Source of the DNA: Polytrichum commune
Lineage: Eukaryota > Streptophyta > Polytrichopsida > Polytrichales > Polytrichaceae
Direction: 5' to 3'
Assembly: GCA_950295325.1 (NCBI GenBank)
Contig: OX485807.1
Coordinates: forward strand, 46,550,796-46,614,795
DNA length: 64,000 nt
Part shown: in pieces, positions 54,101 to 63,146 of the stretch
How the letters are laid out: each line of letters opens with the position of its first letter
How positions within the stretch are numbered: position 1 is the first letter of the stretch
Translations under genes and position numbers: made by a program
Notes under the pieces: generated by a model
Database searches by the model: none
Told to the model about the DNA's origin: nothing
Seen by the model: only the letters and a program-made list of their open reading frames with translations

Positions 54101-55210
54101 GTTGCTCGCCCTCACCACGCATCCCAACGAGTTGAAATGCACTTTCAAACCCCTCGAAATGAGCTTGCTCACCGAAAGCAAGTTGGAATGCATTTCCGGC
54201 ACATGAAGGACGTCGTGCATTCTAATGCTCCGCACACGGCCTTTCACGCGTGTTTCCACTAGTATGGAGCCTTTGCCTACGGCATCTACCATGCCGTTAT
54301 CACCCATAAACACTTTGCGACCCGTGACGGGTTCGTAAGTGTCGAAAAAATGCTTATGTGGTGTCATGTGTTGCGAGGCCCCCGAATCCACGATCCATCT
54401 AGTGGCGGAGCTTTTAGACGCCCCATCTCTCGCTACAAATGCAAAATCATCACTCGCCCTTGCCATGTTTGCGTTCGCCTTGCGTTTCATTCGACAATTA
54501 CGAGCAATGTGGCCCAACTTACCACAATTGTAGCACCTCGGGCCGTCGCCGCGCCTCTCGTTGTTGTCGAACGCTCGATGTTGGCGGGACAACATGGCCG
54601 CATCGTCGCCTTGAGGCTCCTTCTCCTTCCTCTTGGACACCTCGTGCATGAGACGTGCGGTGATGAAGTCCAACTTGAGCTCCGAAATGGGGCGCGTCTC
54701 CAATGCGGTGATCAAATGCTCGAACGAGGGTGGTAGGCTATCGAGCAAGGTCATGACCACGTCCTCGTCCTTCATAGGCACCTCCAAGCACGTGAGTTGG
54801 TCCGCAAGAGATTTTACCTTGTTGATGTGCGTGAGGATGTCGTCGCCCTCGTCCATCTTGATGGTGAAGAACTTGCGCCTTATGAACAAGATGTTGGACA
54901 AGCTTTTGGTTTCGTGGATGTTGCACAAGGTCTTCCACGCTTCCGCGGGTCCCTTGCATCCTTTGATGTGCGCCAACTCCTTGTCCACCAAGCTCATGGC
55001 AATGATGGCGAAGGCTTTCTTGCATCGTCGCTCGTACGCCTTCTTGACTTCGTCGCTCGCCGTAGAAGGCGGTGGCAACTCCGAACCATCCACGATCTCC
55101 CAAAGATCTTTGGTGGACATGGCCATCTCCAATTTGAATTTATAGAGGTTGAAGTTCTCGCCACCGAACTTGTCAACCGATATAAGTCCATCGTTTTCCC
55201 TAGAAGCCAT
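51146..55210 (-). CDS. Gag-Pol polyprotein, Ty1/copia type I (element M)
   Basis: 1354 residues, uninterrupted. The linker carries a type II-like patch (SIDETPAVKVNISPK) inside an otherwise type I protein, evidence of a short conversion tract. Private changes are WSRRMPHV (G to R, end of integrase) and SDADWTGD (A to T) beside the first RNase H aspartate. Zinc knuckle, DSGA, RSDNGGEY and YVDDL are intact. Start ATG at 55210. Confidence 0.95.
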   Translation of the reverse strand: MASRENDGLISVDKFGGENFNLYKFKLEMAMSTKDLWEIVDGSELPPPSTASDEVKKAYERRCKKAFAIIAMSLVDKELAHIKGCKGPAEAWKTLCNIHETKSLSNILFIRRKFFTIKMDEGDDILTHINKVKSLADQLTCLEVPMKDEDVVMTLLDSLPPSFEHLITALETRPISELKLDFITARLMHEVSKRKEKEPQGDDAAMLSRQHRAFDNNERRGDGPRCYNCGKLGHIARNCRMKRKANANMARASDDFAFVARDGASKSSATRWIVDSGASQHMTPHKHFFDTYEPVTGRKVFMGDNGMVDAVGKGSILVETRVKGRVRSIRMHDVLHVPEMHSNLLSVSKLISRGLKVHFNSLGCVVRASNGEMLGVASLESNLYQLNTNVLNEAETSSLAHSEANSHPLELWHKRLGHLNANSVKMLQSMVSGMDAGAAQGDVHSFACEGCVEGKQARRPFPTDGGTRATKILELVHSDVCGPMKTASIGGARYFLTFIDDFSRKIWVYVLKSKKEVLARFKEWKTLVERQSEHVVKVLRSDNGGEYISKAFDDFLSKHGIARQTSSPYTPQQNGVAERANRTIVEMARSMIHAQRLGHEFWAEAVCNAAYVRNRCPTKAVEGMTPEEAWSRRMPHVSHMRVFGCVAYAKVPDQRRTKLDAKGVKCLFLGYCEGTKAYRLMCLETKKIIKSPDVVFFEDKTHLEDCPSGSIDETPAVKVNISPKSEVEELDASCDVSEPDEEEPNIEDESEAEVPAAKSTRSAEASKPNAGKKTATKPPPPPQDGNETIGNSRYPDRPRKPLGEWWKNHIPQPEDDEHANIAMVGEPRNLREAFESSDASEWESAMQEEYESLIANATWELVPLPKGRKAVKCKWVFRTKKDANGMVVRFKARLVAKGCSQVEGVDFGETFAPVAKFNTIRVILAMAAAMGLEIHQMDVKTAFLNGELHVVIYMEQPEGFVQKGREHLVCKLGKSLYGLKQSGRAWYECIHIFFVNKGFTRSHADHSLYVLQTCHYIVIVIIYVDDLIILASNVDVINELKSSLEKEFEMSDLGELHFFLGVHFERDRKTRTITMHQRSYIETILERFGMSDCKPISTPLDTKTSLAKLSEEEYEKHSHEMKDIPYQRAVGSLMYAMVATRPDLAFAVSVVSRFMSQPGPMHWMAVKRIMRYLKGTIDMRLRIGGQHINLKGYSDADWTGDVENRRSTSGYVFFVGDGAVTWNSKRQLTVAQSTMEAEYMAMNRCTREAIWLRQLMEDVGCAQEEATTMMCDNQGSMALAKNPTNHDRSKHIDVQHHFIREKIENNVVELEYCPTQYMVADILTKALARDRHEMLSEIMGLEYNATSQSGSIGR

Positions 55211-55324
55211 TTTCAAACCGAATGCAAGCTCCCACTCACTCAATGTAGTACAAGGGCTTAGAAACCCTCAAGGAAGTTTAGAAAATGATTTAAAACTTTG
55301 GAATTAATTCAAGGTTCTCACACA

Positions 55325-55780
55325 CTCAAGTCAGCACCTTTCCACTCCAAAACTAAGCTTAATAACTATATAACCATCAAAAAACCACAACTAAGCCTTT
55401 TGGAACTCAAAACACCTCAAAGTAAGCATAGAATGGATGGATCTCTCAAGTCAGCACCTTTCCACTCCAAAACTACGCTTAATAACTATATAACCATCAA
55501 AAAGCCACACCTAAGCCTTTTGGAACTCAAAACACCTCAAAGTAAGCATAGAATGGATGGATCTCTCAAGTCAGCACCTTTCCACTCCAAAACTAAGCTT
55601 AATAACTACATAACCATCAAAAAGCCAAAACTAAGCCTTTTGGAACTCAAAACACCTCAAAGTTAGTTTTGAATGGATGGATCTCTCAAGTCAGCACCTT
55701 TCCACTCCAAAACTAAACTTAATAACTATATAACCATCAAAAAGCCACAACTAAGCCTTTTGGAACTCTAATCACCCCAA
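55325..55780 (-). repeat. 120-bp leader tandem repeats, about 3.75 units (element M)
   Basis: Same units and private variants as the array of K, in inverted orientation. Confidence 0.93.
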
Positions 55781-56007
55781 ACCCTCAAAATGCGAATCGA
55801 TCTCACATAACCACTCAAGATACAATGAACCTCAACCTAAGGTGTCCTCCACGCTGGTCCAAGTGTCCAAGAATGCTCCAAGGCGCTCCAAAAGTGCTCC
55901 AAAACTCCAAAACTCCACCAAAAGCTTGAAACACCTCCAAATCGCCTCCGATCAGATCCGGCTCTCTCCTACCTCCTCCTAAGTTGATCTCTAAGCTCTA
56001 AAGCAAA

Positions 56008-56021
56008 GTGGGCCCATAACC
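56008..56021 (-). other. Primer-binding site, element M
   Basis: GGTTATGGGCCCAC on the minus strand adjoining the 5' LTR. Confidence 0.85.
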
Positions 56022-56213
56022 TATTGGGAGATGAGAGGAGAAAGCAAAGAGATCAGCGTAGAATGGTAGAACACAACACACAAGGATTGCATACAATGGA
56101 GAGAGTGATAAGCTCCTCCCCTTATGCCTTTATTTATATGTGTAGGTTAGGACCAGCCGTGACAACCCATATGGGACAATGTCACCGATGCAACCTAACA
56201 CTACCTTCCAATA
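56022..56213 (-). repeat. 5' LTR of element M
   Basis: 192 bp, same sequence as the 3' LTR by eye. TATA box 56131-56138. Confidence 0.95.
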
Positions 56214-57070
56214 CATCCTTGTATCTCACCAACATCCCACCAATGTGGTTTGGAGGAGGCCCATCTTTCCTAACCTCCCCATTCATTCCTTGGAGTTGCT
56301 CCAATTGAACCACGACCATTATGTTTTCTATTTTTCATTTGGTCCATTAAGACCAAATTCAACTTGGGTCCTCCTACCATAGGAGTCCTTGTCAATTTGA
56401 ACTTCAATTCTTTGCCATTATGACACATCATAATACACTGCAAGCTCACCGGCTTGCACCTCACATCTATCATGTGAGTTTCAAAGTAGGCGGCCTTCAC
56501 AATGACATGCATTTCATCTATTTCACATGGTGTGAAATTTTGACAAAAATCCAATGTCCCACATTGAAAGGTTACATGCATCGCGGCCTCCTTTGTCTCA
56601 TGCGTTCGCCCTTTCCAAACCGCACCTTGGTGGGCTTGCCCGCTCTATCAATCGGCAAGCCCCAACTTCCTTGTGAATTTTGGGCTCAAGAAGGAGTGGT
56701 AGCCTCTTTGTCAACACATGAGACATTTCTCCCATTCATTGAGCCTCAAGGTACAAAAGATTTGGCCTTGGCTTAAGGCTTCTAGCCTTGCCCACAATGC
56801 CATCGTCTTACATTCGGTCCTCGGCAACTTGGCTTGGCTTGGTCCGCAAAGCCAACTTTAAACATTTTGTCCGCGGGACAAATTGGTTTGGTGCCACAAA
56901 ACCAATTTCTAATAGTTTGTCCGCAAAACAAACATGTTTTGCCTTGGTAGCACAAAACCACCTTCCCACACTCCGTCCGCGGCACGAACATGAATTGCCT
57001 TGGTAGGACAAACCCACCTCCCAACATTCTGTCCGCGGCACAAGTATGATTTGCTTTGGAAGCATAAAGC
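56214..57070 (-). pseudogene. Ty3/gypsy fragment, gag end to region before RT
   Basis: Lies between insertions M and N. The right part (about 56797-57060) holds four or five degenerate repeats of about 45-60 bp with CCGCGGACxGAATG-like cores. Their frames give Cys-rich words such as CRGRSVGRWFC, reminiscent of gag zinc knuckles. The left part has a 103-codon open stretch (56270-56581) with EIDEMHVIV and YFETHMIDVR, which I place between gag and RT of a gypsy element by its position. No intact frame spans the fragment. Confidence 0.7.
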
Positions 57071-57262
57071 TATTGGAAGATAGTGTTAGGTTGCAACGGT
57101 GACATTGTCCCATATGGGTTGTCTACGCTGGTCCTAACCCATACATATAAATAAAGGCATAAGGGGAGGAGCTAATCACTCTCTCCATTGTATGCAATCC
57201 TTGTGTGTTGTGTTCTACCATTCTACGCTGATCTCTTTGCTTTCTCCTCTCATTTCCCAATA
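57071..57262 (+). repeat. 5' LTR of element N
   Basis: 192 bp, type-2 first half and type-1-like second half. Confidence 0.95.
57146..57153 (+). promoter_or_regulatory. TATA box in the 5' LTR of element N
   Basis: TATAAATA 75 nt into the LTR; CTCTCTCC follows about 30 nt downstream as a possible initiator region. Confidence 0.65.
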
Positions 57263-57276
57263 GGTTATGGGCCCAC
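57263..57276 (+). other. Primer-binding site, element N
   Basis: GGTTATGGGCCCAC immediately after the LTR. Confidence 0.85.
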
Positions 57277-57507
57277 TTTGCTTTAGAGCTTAGAGATCAA
57301 CTTAGGAAGAGGTAGGAGAGAGCCGGATCTGATCGGAGGCGATTTGGAGGTGTTTCAAGCTTTTGGTGGAATTTTGGAGTTTTGGAGCACTTTTGGAGCG
57401 CCTTGGAGCATTCTTGGACACTTGGACCAGCGTGGAGGACACCTTAGGTTGAGGTTCATTGTATCTTGAGTGTTTATGTGAGATCGATTCGCATTTTGAG
57501 GGTTTGA

Positions 57508-58079
57508 GGTGTTTTGAGTTCCAAAAGGCTTAGTTTTGGCTTTTTGATGGTTATGTAGTTATTTGGCTTAGTTTTGGAGTGGAATGGTGCTGACTTAAGA
57601 GATCCATCCATTCAAAACTAACTTTGAGGTGTTTTGAGTTCCAAAAGGCTTAGTTTTGGCTTTTTGATGGTTATCTAGTTATTTGGCTTAGTTTTGGAGT
57701 GGAAAGGTGCTGACTTGAGAGATCCATCCATTCAAAACTAACTTTGAGGTGTTTTGAGTTCCAAAAGGCTTAGTTTTGGCTTTTTGATGGTTATGTAGTT
57801 ATTTGGCTTAGTTTTGGAGTGGAAAGGTGCTCACTTGAGAGATCCATCCATTCAAGACTAACTTTGAGGTGTTTTGAGTTCCAAAAAGCTTAGTTGTGGT
57901 TTTTTGATGGTTATGTAGTTATTTGGCTTAGTTTTGGAGTGGAAAGGTGCTGACTTGAGAGATCCATCCATTCAAAACTAACTTTGAGGTGTTTTGAGTT
58001 CCAAAAGGCTTAGTTTTGGCTTTTGGATGGTTATATAGTTATTTGGCTTAGCTTTGGAGTGGAAAGGTGCTGACTTGAG
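57508..58079 (+). repeat. 120-bp leader tandem repeats, about 4.8 units (element N)
   Basis: Units of the TCAAAACTAACTTTG subtype throughout, with private variants GGAATGGTGCTGACTTAAG and GGTGCTCACTTG shared with J. Confidence 0.93.
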
Positions 58080-58132
58080 TGTGTGAGAACCTTGAATTAA
58101 TTCCAAAGTTTAAAATCAAATTCTAAAATTTT

Positions 58133-58152
58133 CGAGGGTTTTTTAGCCCTCG
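58133..58152 (+). other. Hairpin upstream of the gag start (element N)
   Basis: CGAGGG-TTTTTTAG-CCCTCG stem-loop, 41 nt before the ATG at 58194. In type I copies the same place holds a weaker GAGGG/CCCTT pair. Confidence 0.5.
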
Positions 58153-58193
58153 TGGTACATTAAGTGAGTGGGAGCTTGCATTTGAGTTGCAAA

Positions 58194-61100
58194 ATGGCTT
58201 CTAGTGAGGGCGATGGCCACATCACGCTCGACAAGTTCGGCGGCGACAACTTCAACCTCTACAAGTTCAAGTTGGAGATGGTGATGTCCACCAAAGACCT
58301 TTGGGAGATCGTGGAGGGTTCGGAGTTGCCGCCACCGTCCACGGCGAGCGACGAGGTGAAGAAGGCGTACGAGCGTCGATGCAAGAAAGCCTTCGCCATC
58401 ATTGCCACGAGCTTGGTGGACAAGGAGTTGGCGCACATCAAAGGGTGTAAAGGACCGGCGGAAGCGTGGAAGACGTTGTGCAACATCCACGAAACCAAAA
58501 GCTTGTCCAACATCTTGTTCATTAGGCGCAAGTTTTTCACCATCAAGATGGACGAAGGCGCCGACATCCTCGACCACATCAACAAGGTAAAATCTCTCGC
58601 CGACCAACTCACATGCTTGGAGGTGCCAATGAAGGACGAGGATGTGGTCATGACCTTGCTCGATAGCCTACCGCCTTCATTCGACCATTTGATCACGGCG
58701 TTGGAGACGCGCCCCATGAAGGAGCTCACGTTGGATTTCATCACCGCACGTCTCATGCACGAGGTGTCCAAGAGGAAGGAGAAGGAGCCTCAAGGAGACG
58801 ATGCGGCCATGTTGTCCCGCCAACCTCGCACGTTCGACAACAACGAGAGGCGAGGCGACGGCCCGAGGTGCTACAATTGTGGTAAGTTGGGCCACCTCGC
58901 TCGCAATTGTCGATTGAAACGCAAGGTGAATGCCAACGTCGCGAGGTCGAGCGATGATTTTGCATTTGTTGTGAGAGATGGGGCGTCTAAAACCTCCACC
59001 ACTAGATGGATAGTTGATTCGGGGGCCTCGAACCACATGACACCGCATAAGCAATTTTTCGACACGTACGAATCCATTTCGGGCCGTAAAGTGTTTATGG
59101 GTGACAATGGCATCGTAGAGGTCCTAGGCAAAGGCTCCATCCTAGTGGAAACACGTGTGAAGGGTCGTGCACGGAGCATTAGAATGCACGACGTGCTTCA
59201 CGTGCCCGACTTGCATTCCAACTTGCTTTCGGTGAGCAAACTCATATCGCGGGGTTTGAAAGTGCATTTCAACTCGTTGGGATGCGTGGTGAGGGCGAGC
59301 AACGGCGAGATGTTGGCCGTGGCGTCGTTGGAGTCCAATTTGTACCAATTGGACACGAAGGTGATGCATGAGGCCGAAACGAGTTCTTTGGCGCATTCGG
59401 AGGCCAACTCGCATCCTTTGGAGCTTTGGCACAAGAGGTTGGGGCATCTCAACGCCAATAGCGTGAAATCGCTCCAAACCATGGTGAGCGGCATGGACGT
59501 GCAAGCGGTGCCCAACGACGTGCATTCGTTCGCGTGCGAAGGATGCGTCCAAGGCAAGCAAGCGAGGCGTCCGTTTCCCACGGAGGGAGGCACCCGCGCC
59601 ACCAAGATCTTGGAGCTCGTGCATTCCGACGTGTGCGGGCCGATGAAAACGCCGTCCATCGGAGGGGCAAGGTATTTTTTCACCTTCATCGACGATTTTT
59701 CGCGCAAGATTTGGGTGTATGTGCTCAAATCCAAGAGCGAGGTGTTGGCAAGGTTCAAAGAATGGAAAACCTTGGTGGAGAGGCAATCGGAACACTTAGT
59801 GAAGGTCCTTAGGACGGATAACGGCGGGGAATACATTTCGAAGGCATTCGACGATTTTTTAAGCAAACATGGCATCGCACGCCAAAATTCTTCACCTTAC
59901 ACGCCGCAACAAAACGGGGTGGCCGAACGGGCCAATCGCACCATCGTGGAGATGGCGCGGTCCATGATTCATGCCCAACGCCTCGGCCACGAATTTTGGG
60001 CGGAGGCGGTGTGCAATGCGGTGTACGTGCGCAACCGGTGTCCCACGAAGGCCGTGGAAGGTAAGACGCCCGAGGAAGCGTGGAGCGGGAGGATGCCGCA
60101 CGTCTCCCACATGCGCGTGTTCGGTTGCGTGGCTTATGCGAAGGTGCCGGATCAAAAGCGAACAAAGTTGGACGCCAAGGGCGTCAAGTGTTTGTTCCTC
60201 GGATATTGCGAAGGCACGAAGGCGTACCGGCTCATTTGCTTGGAGACTAAGAAAATCATCAAGAGTCCGGACGTGATGTTTTTCGAGGACAAAACGCATT
60301 TGGAGGATTGTCCAAGTGGGAGCGTTGACGAAACACCGGCGGTCAAGGTGGACATATCCGCCAAATCGGACGTGGACGAGTCGGAGGCCAACGGCGACGA
60401 TCCTTTGGAGGACCTCGACATCGAGGAGGAGGAGGAGGATGCGGAGGCCAACATTCCGGCCACGAAATCCACTCGTAGCGCGGAGGCATCGAAACTTGAC
60501 TACGGTAAGAAACCCGCAACCAAAGCACCTCCACCACCGCAACATAGCAATGAAACCATGGGCCATTCTAGGTATCCGGATAGGGCACGCAAACCGCTCG
60601 GGGAATGGTGGAAGAACCACATTCCGCCGCCCCAAGACAAAGAGCATGCAAACATGGCAACCATCGGGGAACCTAGAAATGTGAGAGAGGCCATTCAATC
60701 GAGTGATGCGAGCGAGTGGGAGTTGGCTATGCAAGAGGAGTTCGAATCTCTCATTGCCAACGGCACGTGGGAGTTAACTCCGTTGCCGAAGGGCCGCAAG
60801 GCCGTGAAGTGCAAATGGGTGTTTAAAACGAAAAAAGATGCGAGAGGCGTGGTGGTTCGTTTCAAAGCAAGGTTAGTAGCAAAGGGGTGCTCGCAAGTGG
60901 AAGGCGTAGACTTTAGCGAAACCTTTGCACCGGTGGCCAAATTCAACACCATTCGAGTCATACTCGCATTGGCGGCGGCCATGGGCTTGGAGATACATCA
61001 AATGGACGTGAAGACCGCATTCTTGAACGGCGAATTGGACGTGGTGATCTACATGGAGCAACCGGAGGGGTTCGTGCAAAAAGGCCGAGAGCATCTCGTA

Positions 61101-62258
61101 TGCAAGTTGAGGAAAACGCTCTACGGATTGAAGCAATCCGGACGAGCATGGTACGAATGCATTCACGTGTTCTTCGTGAACAAAGGGTTTACGAGGAGCC
61201 ATGCGGATCACTCGTTGTATGTTTTGCAAACTTGCAACTACATTGTGATTGTCATCATATATGTGGACGACCTCGTGATTTTGTCGGACGACGTGGACAT
61301 GATCAACGAGTTGAAGGCTAGCCTCGAGCGCGAATTCGAGATGAGCGACCTCGGCGAGTTGCATTTCTTCCTCGGCGTTCATTTCGAGAGGGATAGGAGG
61401 TCGCGCACCATCACCATGCATCAACGAAGCTACATCGAAACCATTTTGGAGCGATTCGGCATGAGCGATTGCAAGCCCATCTCAACCCCGCTCGACACCA
61501 AGACCTCATTGGCCAATCTTTCGGAGGAGGAATACGAAGAGCATTCACACGAAATGAAGGACATTCCGTATCAAGAAGCGGTGGGGTCGTTGATGTACGC
61601 CATGGTGGCCACAAGACCGGACCTCGCATTTGCGGTAAGCGTGGTAAGCCGCTATATGTCGAAACCCGGTCCGATGCATTGGATGGCGGTCAAACGGATC
61701 ATGCGCTACTTGAAGGGAACCTTAGATATGAAGTTGCGCATCGGAGGCAATCATATTAACGTCAAAGGATATTCGGATGCGGATTGGGCCGGCGATGTGG
61801 AAAACCGTAGGTCCACGTCCGGGTACGTATTCTTTGTTGGAGAGGGAGCCGTTTCGTGGAATAGCAAACGGCAACAAACGGTGGCACAATCAACAATGGA
61901 GGCGGAGTACATGGCCATGAACCGATGCACGAGGGAGGCCATTTGGCTAAGGCAATTAATGGAGGATGTAGGTTGTGTACAAGAGGAGGCCACAACCATC
62001 ATGTGCGACAACCAAGGTTCTATGGCATTAGCTAAGAACCCAACCAACCATGATAGGTCGAAGCATATAGATGTGCAACATCATTTCATTAGAGAAAAAA
62101 TTGAAAACAAAATTGTAGAGTTAGAATATTGTCCAACGCAATATATGGTAGCGGACATTCTAACAAAGGCTTTAGCGAGAGATAGGCATGAGGGGTTAAG
62201 TGAAATAATGGGGTTGGAGAACAATGCCACCTCGCAAAGTGGGAGTATTGGAAGATAG
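58194..62258 (+). CDS. Gag-Pol polyprotein, Ty1/copia type II (element N)
   Basis: 1354 residues, uninterrupted. It has one more acidic residue in the linker run (EEEEED) than D or J, which explains the extra codon. Variants include REAIQSSD, FFVGEGAV (D to E) and the ending GLSEIMGLENNATS. All catalytic motifs (DSGASNHM, LRTDNGGEY, YVDDL, SDADWAGD) are present. Start ATG 58194; the frame upstream offers only GTG. Confidence 0.95.
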   Translation: MASSEGDGHITLDKFGGDNFNLYKFKLEMVMSTKDLWEIVEGSELPPPSTASDEVKKAYERRCKKAFAIIATSLVDKELAHIKGCKGPAEAWKTLCNIHETKSLSNILFIRRKFFTIKMDEGADILDHINKVKSLADQLTCLEVPMKDEDVVMTLLDSLPPSFDHLITALETRPMKELTLDFITARLMHEVSKRKEKEPQGDDAAMLSRQPRTFDNNERRGDGPRCYNCGKLGHLARNCRLKRKVNANVARSSDDFAFVVRDGASKTSTTRWIVDSGASNHMTPHKQFFDTYESISGRKVFMGDNGIVEVLGKGSILVETRVKGRARSIRMHDVLHVPDLHSNLLSVSKLISRGLKVHFNSLGCVVRASNGEMLAVASLESNLYQLDTKVMHEAETSSLAHSEANSHPLELWHKRLGHLNANSVKSLQTMVSGMDVQAVPNDVHSFACEGCVQGKQARRPFPTEGGTRATKILELVHSDVCGPMKTPSIGGARYFFTFIDDFSRKIWVYVLKSKSEVLARFKEWKTLVERQSEHLVKVLRTDNGGEYISKAFDDFLSKHGIARQNSSPYTPQQNGVAERANRTIVEMARSMIHAQRLGHEFWAEAVCNAVYVRNRCPTKAVEGKTPEEAWSGRMPHVSHMRVFGCVAYAKVPDQKRTKLDAKGVKCLFLGYCEGTKAYRLICLETKKIIKSPDVMFFEDKTHLEDCPSGSVDETPAVKVDISAKSDVDESEANGDDPLEDLDIEEEEEDAEANIPATKSTRSAEASKLDYGKKPATKAPPPPQHSNETMGHSRYPDRARKPLGEWWKNHIPPPQDKEHANMATIGEPRNVREAIQSSDASEWELAMQEEFESLIANGTWELTPLPKGRKAVKCKWVFKTKKDARGVVVRFKARLVAKGCSQVEGVDFSETFAPVAKFNTIRVILALAAAMGLEIHQMDVKTAFLNGELDVVIYMEQPEGFVQKGREHLVCKLRKTLYGLKQSGRAWYECIHVFFVNKGFTRSHADHSLYVLQTCNYIVIVIIYVDDLVILSDDVDMINELKASLEREFEMSDLGELHFFLGVHFERDRRSRTITMHQRSYIETILERFGMSDCKPISTPLDTKTSLANLSEEEYEEHSHEMKDIPYQEAVGSLMYAMVATRPDLAFAVSVVSRYMSKPGPMHWMAVKRIMRYLKGTLDMKLRIGGNHINVKGYSDADWAGDVENRRSTSGYVFFVGEGAVSWNSKRQQTVAQSTMEAEYMAMNRCTREAIWLRQLMEDVGCVQEEATTIMCDNQGSMALAKNPTNHDRSKHIDVQHHFIREKIENKIVELEYCPTQYMVADILTKALARDRHEGLSEIMGLENNATSQSGSIGR

Positions 62259-62437
62259 TGTTAGGTTGCAATGGTGACATTGTCCCATATGGGTTGTCTA
62301 CGCTGGTCCTAACCCATACATATAAATAAAAGCATAAGGGGAGGAGCTAATCACTCTCTCCATTGTATGCAATCCTTGTGTGTTGTGTTCTACCATTCTA
62401 CGCTGATCTCTTTGCTTTCTCCTCTCATTTCCCAATA
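62246..62437 (+). repeat. 3' LTR of element N
   Basis: 192 bp; differs from the 5' LTR at GCAATGG (for GCAACGG) and AATAAAAGC (for AATAAAGGC). Confidence 0.95.
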
Positions 62438-63146
62438 AAAGCCACCTTTCAACATTCCGTCCGCGGCACCAACATGTTTTGCCTAAGTAAAATGGACCAA
62501 ACAATTTGCACTCATTTCTTTGGGACCTACTTTGGCTAAAGCCACTTGTGGTGATGCGCCGCCGAACTTCTCTTTGGGACCATTGGCTTCAATGCTCTTG
62601 CAAACTTGATGGTCCCCACCGTGTCCTCAAGAAGCCTTGGGGACTTAAACAAGGCATCCCCCACCCGCTTTCAAAACCCCACCTAAAAGGATGCATTTCT
62701 TAGAAAGCTCGTCCGTTTTAGGTGTATCCTTCATTTGTGCGTTTGAATAGCGCACATAGGCCTTAAGAGGCCATGGGTGCCTCATTAGCACCAAGTTCAT
62801 TTCAACATCCGAACCTTCGAAGCATCTCGAATTGAATTTCAATCCAACATTAATACCCTCCAAGGTTTTGGGTGCATTCGGTATTCTAGGCCCCAAATAC
62901 TATTTGAGGTTTGCGGGAGCCCTTTCAAAGGACACCTCCATTTTCCTCACCGAATCCACCCTCATGCCCACCATTACCATTAAAATCAATGGTATGGTCA
63001 AACTCCATTTGCACATGATCCTTGTTCCAATTTGAGCCTCACAACCTTTTGGAAACCCCGGGCTCACCATCACAACCTGTATTTTTGATAGCCATGTTTC
63101 CCTCAAAGTGTGAGCTCATAATTTGGAACCCTGCTCTGATACCACG
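62438..63146 (-). pseudogene. Ty3/gypsy 5' internal region (PBS and decayed gag)
   Basis: Minus-strand internal sequence directly after the gypsy 5' LTR. It holds the PBS (63133-63144), then about 690 bp with only short open stretches (62900-63106, 62645-62896), and ends near 62440 in a Cys-rich word (CWCRGRNVERW) that resumes as the repeats of 56214-57070 beyond N. I assign gag by position; the decayed frames do not allow a domain match. Confidence 0.65.
63133..63144 (-). other. Primer-binding site of the Ty3/gypsy element
   Basis: TGGTATCAGAGC on the minus strand, the standard complement of the 3' end of plant initiator-Met tRNA, two bases from the LTR end (GTTGCGACA). It contrasts with the half-tRNA site of the copia family. 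Confidence 0.9.

Larger units (their letters stand above)
50967..56213 (-). mobile_element. Complete Ty1/copia-type element M (type I)
   Basis: 5247 bp. LTRs 50967-51158 and 56022-56213 look identical, and the duplication is CATCC (50962-50966 and 56214-56218). PBS 56008-56021, leader of 3.75 repeat units, intact ORF 51146-55210. It interrupts the gypsy element upstream of RT. Confidence 0.95.
57071..62437 (+). mobile_element. Complete Ty1/copia-type element N (type II)
   Basis: 5367 bp. LTRs 57071-57262 and 62246-62437 appear to differ at two positions; the duplication is AAAGC (57066-57070 and 62438-62442). PBS 57263-57276, leader of 4.8 repeat units, intact ORF 58194-62258. It interrupts the gag-side part of the gypsy element. 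N is the only type II copy here with matching target duplications. Confidence 0.95.

Noticed and set aside
62438-62900. Short plus-strand frames (62506-62703, 62832-63035) as genes
   Set aside because: They lie antisense in decayed gypsy sequence, have no recognisable domain and do not extend.
63133-63144. GCTCTGATACCA as a tRNA gene 3' end
   Set aside because: No tRNA cloverleaf lies upstream; its position next to an LTR end identifies a PBS.
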